From Mucilaginibacter sp. UBA5151 (GTDB taxonomy: Bacteria; Bacteroidota; Bacteroidia; Sphingobacteriales; Sphingobacteriaceae): a stretch of 64,000 nt of DNA. The stretch covers positions 5,717 through 69,716 of the forward strand of contig DHXR01000066.1 in NCBI GenBank assembly GCA_002413785.1. Reading direction: 5' to 3'. Positions 61,654 through 64,000 of this stretch are shown here, piece after piece (the stretch's first letter is position 1; each line of letters begins with the position of its first letter). Position numbers and translations under genes: made by a program. Below the pieces are notes generated by a model, which did not search any database, was not told the origin of the DNA, and worked only from the letters and a program-made list of their open reading frames with translations.

Positions 61654-62034
61654 TCAGGCACCTAAAACACCGATAAGGTACTCAATCTGGTTGTTCCATA
61701 TCAATTTACGTTCATCAATGGCCTCCTCAAGCGCAAAATCCGTGACGCTAAGGGCCACATCATTGGTTAGTTCGTCCTGGACAATTTCCATTTCAAAGTA
61801 AAATTGCGGGTCGTCATCCACCCACCTGAACCGTACAACTTTGTTTTCTTTTGCAGCCAGCAGCTTTGCTGTTTGCTTTTCGCCATCCCAGGTAAAGGTA
61901 TAAATCTGGTCTTTTACACTCACATCATCAGCAAACCACTGCGTTAATCCATTGGGCTCATTTAAAAAGCTATACAGTATCCGGGGAGATGATTTTATTT
62001 CATACTCGATATTAAATTTTTTCTTTTCGGCCAT
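61654..62034 (-). CDS. START-like (SRPBCC/AHSA1) domain protein
   Basis: A 126-residue single-domain protein: FNIEYEIKSSPRILYSFLNEPNGLTQWFADD, cited as LYSFLNEPNGLTQWFADDV, is the usual AHSA1-like start of Bacteroidota START-like proteins. VVRFRWVDDDPQFYFEMEI and the C-terminal amphipathic helix follow. It should form a hydrophobic ligand cavity; no ligand is known. It lies upstream of the LptF/G permease on the same strand with a 128-bp gap, so cotranscription is possible. Confidence 0.85.
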   Translation of the reverse strand: MAEKKKFNIEYEIKSSPRILYSFLNEPNGLTQWFADDVSVKDQIYTFTWDGEKQTAKLLAAKENKVVRFRWVDDDPQFYFEMEIVQDELTNDVALSVTDFALEEAIDERKLIWNNQIEYLIGVLGA

Positions 62035-62103
62035 GCGGGTTTATACTTGATTCCTTGTAAGCGGTAAATGTTACCATTTTTTCTAAAGAAAACTAATTTT
62101 TGC

Positions 62104-62111
62104 TATATTTG
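62104..62111 (+). promoter_or_regulatory. -7 box before tRNA-Met
   Basis: TATATTTG matches TAnnTTTG and faces the tRNA, 87 bp downstream. Confidence 0.5.
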
Positions 62112-62198
62112 CAAACCTTTTTAAGAAGGGCGACAAGTTTAATTTTTTTTACGCTTCAATTTAACCATAGGGCGGTTTTTAAAAAAAAATAAATATCC

Positions 62199-62275
62199 GG
62201 CGGGGTAGCTCAGATGGTTAGAGCGCAGGATTCATAACCCTGAGGTCGGCAGTTCGATCCTGCTCCCCGCTACCA
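62199..62275 (+). tRNA. tRNA-Met (anticodon CAU)
   Basis: The 77-nt gene includes encoded CCA. The acceptor arms GGCGGGG and CCCCGCT pair with a closing G-U; D arm GCTC/GAGC; anticodon loop TTCATAA; T arm GGCAG/CTGCT. A31 faces C39 at the top of the anticodon stem (CAGGA/CCCTG). The G1-U72 pair and T-arm fit elongator Met better than the initiator, which has an unpaired 1-72; tRNA-Ile2 (lysidine-modified CAU) is an alternative. Confidence 0.88.
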
Positions 62276-62279
62276 CACT

Positions 62280-62323
62280 GGGCAAATGGACTTTTTTAGT
62301 CGATTTGCCCTTATTTTTTGCCT
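62280..62323 (+). terminator. Terminator after tRNA-Met
   Basis: GGGCAAATGGACT and AGTCGATTTGCCC form a 13-bp stem with one mismatch, followed by TTATTTTTT. Confidence 0.9.
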
Positions 62324-62431
62324 CAAAAACGCCCTTAACACTATCAAAAACGGGATCAGTCTGAAAACTTGTGGGGAAGAAGAAAAATTATTTGTTTTGC
62401 AGGATTGTTGAACGAATAATAATAACCCTTG

Positions 62432-62548
62432 CAAGACACTTATCAGACCTTAGTACGCCTGTTCTTACCAGAAGGCATTTTAGATTATTTTCTTGTTTTA
62501 ATTATAAGTTCTTTCCAGATATTTTATCCATTTATACGCTTTATATAA
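62432..62548 (+). pseudogene. Transposase N-terminal remnant (ISAon1-like)
   Basis: The frame reads QDTYQTLVRLFLPEGILDYF and then loses recognisable sequence before TAA at 62546. YQTLVRLFLPEGILDYF resembles the start of the N-terminal part of ISAon1-family transposases common in Bacteroidota. No DDE domain or terminal repeats are visible, so this is a decayed fragment. The rest of 62324-62815 shows no gene; a 69-codon plus frame across it is in another frame and unlikely to be real. Confidence 0.55.
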
Positions 62549-62815
62549 TGGCTGAAGTCGGTACCGCATCCAATTTCTAGTTAATGGCATTAAGTAAGGC
62601 CAATTGCTGATCTCGTTTATTATCTTGTTTTATCCCCTTTACCTTAATTAATTATGATATTCAGTGCTGCTGAATTGCTATTATTCTTTTGCGTTACAAT
62701 CCTGCATATCATCTGTACCGTGAAAATACGGGTCAAGTCTTTTGTAAGCGTAATTCATGTTCCTTCGAAGATTAAAAGTATTTTAGTTGGGTCTTCGATG
62801 TAAAATACATTTATC

Positions 62816-64000
62816 TTATATCGCTTTACTAAATGTGTTGATGTCTTTATGCTCCCGCCATAGCCTGGCATCCATTGCAACACAAATATTCCGGATAAAT
62901 GATCTGCCTTTGTGAGTTACCTGTATGTTTGTTTCATCTATTTTTACCAAACCATCCGCTTCCAATTCCACAAATTTGGAAAAGGCACTTGTAATAAAAT
63001 TATGCTCCAGCAATTTATTATCCAGTCTGGTTTTATTTTCACACATCAATTCAAGAATATTTTTTCGGATAATAATATCTTCGCTGCTTAGTAAATGACC
63101 ATTTACCAAAGGCAATATTCCCTTGTTGATTTTTTCTTCATAGGCTTCCACTACTTTTTCATTTTGTGCAAAAGCGTCCCACGAATCGCTGATACTTGAG
63201 ACCCCGAGTCCAATAATAAGTTTTGATTTTGTGGTAGTATACCCCATAAAATTACGGTGCATATTCCCATTTTCGGCTGCAACAAAAAGCTTATCACTCA
63301 ACAATGCGAAGTGGTCCATTCCTATACTTTCAAATCCGGCTTCTTCCAGTAATTCCCTTCCTCTGTTATACATTGCCCATTTTTCTGAAGCAACCGGCAG
63401 GTCATCCTCTGTGTAGTGTCTTTGTCCCTTACTTTTCCACGGCACGTGTGCGTAAGAATAAAAAGCGATGCGATCTGGCCTAAGCGTCTTAACAAGCGCG
63501 ATGGAAAGTTCAATACTTTTTATAGTTTGATGAGGAAGCCCATAAATCAAATCTACATTTATACTATCGTAGTTGTATTTTCTGGCCCAGTCAACTACCT
63601 CTTTTGTTTTCTCAAACGTCTGAACCCTGTTTATTGCAAACTGTACTTTAGGATCAAAATCCTGAATACCCAAACTGATCCGGTTAAAGCCAACTGTCGC
63701 AAGTTTTGCAATGTGCTCTTCGGTAGTATAATTAGGATGTACTTCTACGCTGAATTCATGGTTATCCTTTACCATCGCATCGGCTGTAATGCCATTAATA
63801 AGTTGTACAAGGTTATCCGCACTAAAAAAAGTAGGCGTACCCCCTCCCAGGTGTATTTCTTTTATTACAGGAATAGTTGTAAATAAAGCCCGGTACATAC
63901 CCCACTCTTTAAGGACAGCTGTAATGTAAGGATCTTCAACCTGGTGATTTTTAGTAATCCTTTTGTTGCAGGCACAAAATGTGCACAGATTTTCACAAAA
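62816..64000 (-). CDS. hemN: Oxygen-independent coproporphyrinogen III oxidase, N-terminus beyond window edge
   Basis: A radical-SAM enzyme that decarboxylates coproporphyrinogen III in anaerobic haem synthesis. 394 codons plus the stop are visible, with the frame open to the edge; the internal ATG at 63898 is not the true start, because upstream codons encode FCENLCTFCACNKRITKN, the [4Fe-4S] cluster motif CxxxCxxC followed by C-N-K. IHLGGGTPTFF is the next SAM motif, then SVEVHPNYT and GFNRISLGIQDFD. The C-terminal HemN domain is intact. About 60 residues remain outside the window. Its 3' neighbour is the transposase remnant. Confidence 0.95.
   Translation of the reverse strand, partial: FCENLCTFCACNKRITKNHQVEDPYITAVLKEWGMYRALFTTIPVIKEIHLGGGTPTFFSADNLVQLINGITADAMVKDNHEFSVEVHPNYTTEEHIAKLATVGFNRISLGIQDFDPKVQFAINRVQTFEKTKEVVDWARKYNYDSINVDLIYGLPHQTIKSIELSIALVKTLRPDRIAFYSYAHVPWKSKGQRHYTEDDLPVASEKWAMYNRGRELLEEAGFESIGMDHFALLSDKLFVAAENGNMHRNFMGYTTTKSKLIIGLGVSSISDSWDAFAQNEKVVEAYEEKINKGILPLVNGHLLSSEDIIIRKNILELMCENKTRLDNKLLEHNFITSAFSKFVELEADGLVKIDETNIQVTHKGRSFIRNICVAMDARLWREHKDINTFSKAI

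Noticed and set aside
62371..62580. 69-residue plus-strand protein
   Set aside because: No domain or sensible composition is visible, and the transposase-like signal lies in a different frame of the same DNA.

Overview
The window looks like a chromosomal segment of a Bacteroidota bacterium, most likely of the family Sphingobacteriaceae (Mucilaginibacter or Pedobacter type). I infer this from gene families typical of that group (a GLPGLI protein next to a large outer-membrane beta-barrel protein, a CRY-DASH photolyase, a short ATP synthase epsilon subunit in an isolated atpD-atpC pair, TamB, cyanophycin synthetase), from promoters with the Bacteroidota -7 box TAnnTTTG, and from start codons without Shine-Dalgarno sequences. 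No phage, conjugative element, CRISPR array or rRNA operon is visible.

Layout. 1-4193 (minus): non-oxidative pentose phosphate genes tal (cut by the window edge), rpiB and tkt behind a polyphosphate-glucokinase-like ROK gene. 4407-6791: a secreted GH78 alpha-L-rhamnosidase. 7343-13775: hpt, tRNA-Glu, a repeat-rich scar around a DUF6624 gene, a Tat-exported TIM-barrel isomerase, tRNA-Gln, a split P-loop kinase / COG2187 phosphotransferase pair and an SDR oxidoreductase. 14106-15977: atpD-atpC. 16266-26963: central carbon metabolism, with pdhA-pdhC and sucA-sucB both on minus, separated by an NlpC/P60 hydrolase, a small lipoprotein, a small membrane protein, an SPFH protein and a DUF922 protease. 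27022-32325: CRY-DASH photolyase, TetR regulator, a decayed HAD phosphatase, a UbiB-type kinase, a Dabb protein and a TIGR01777 epimerase. 32455-40163: two FKBP lipoproteins, MarR, a SNF2 helicase, an envelope protein and a GH25 lysozyme. 40301-45654: beta-barrel/GLPGLI pair, a PI-PLC/GDPD-like protein and pirin. 45739-52651: cyanophycinase, a GH2 glycosidase and cyanophycin synthetase. 52766-62034: a 56-residue membrane protein, tsaD, tamB, ribBA, an LptF/LptG permease and a START-like protein. 62199-64000: tRNA-Met, a transposase remnant and hemN (cut by the window edge).

The coding content is mostly ordinary. The unusual signal lies between genes. More than a dozen gene borders carry short arrays of an iterated 7-15 bp word, often followed by its reverse complement. 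Each locus uses its own word (for example CATGAAC, GTGAGTGG, AACTGCC, ATGTGCAG, TTGAAT), but the layout is the same. Arrays abut or overlap stop codons, one runs into a start codon, and one word pair seems to have entered the sucB coding sequence. A second family consists of 33-bp palindromes (two 16-nt arms, one central base) placed just 3' of genes, with compensating changes between copies. A third is a roughly 155-bp nested-palindrome element with terminal inverted repeats, present on both sides of the DUF6624 gene. These repeat systems are the best candidates here for something not yet described.
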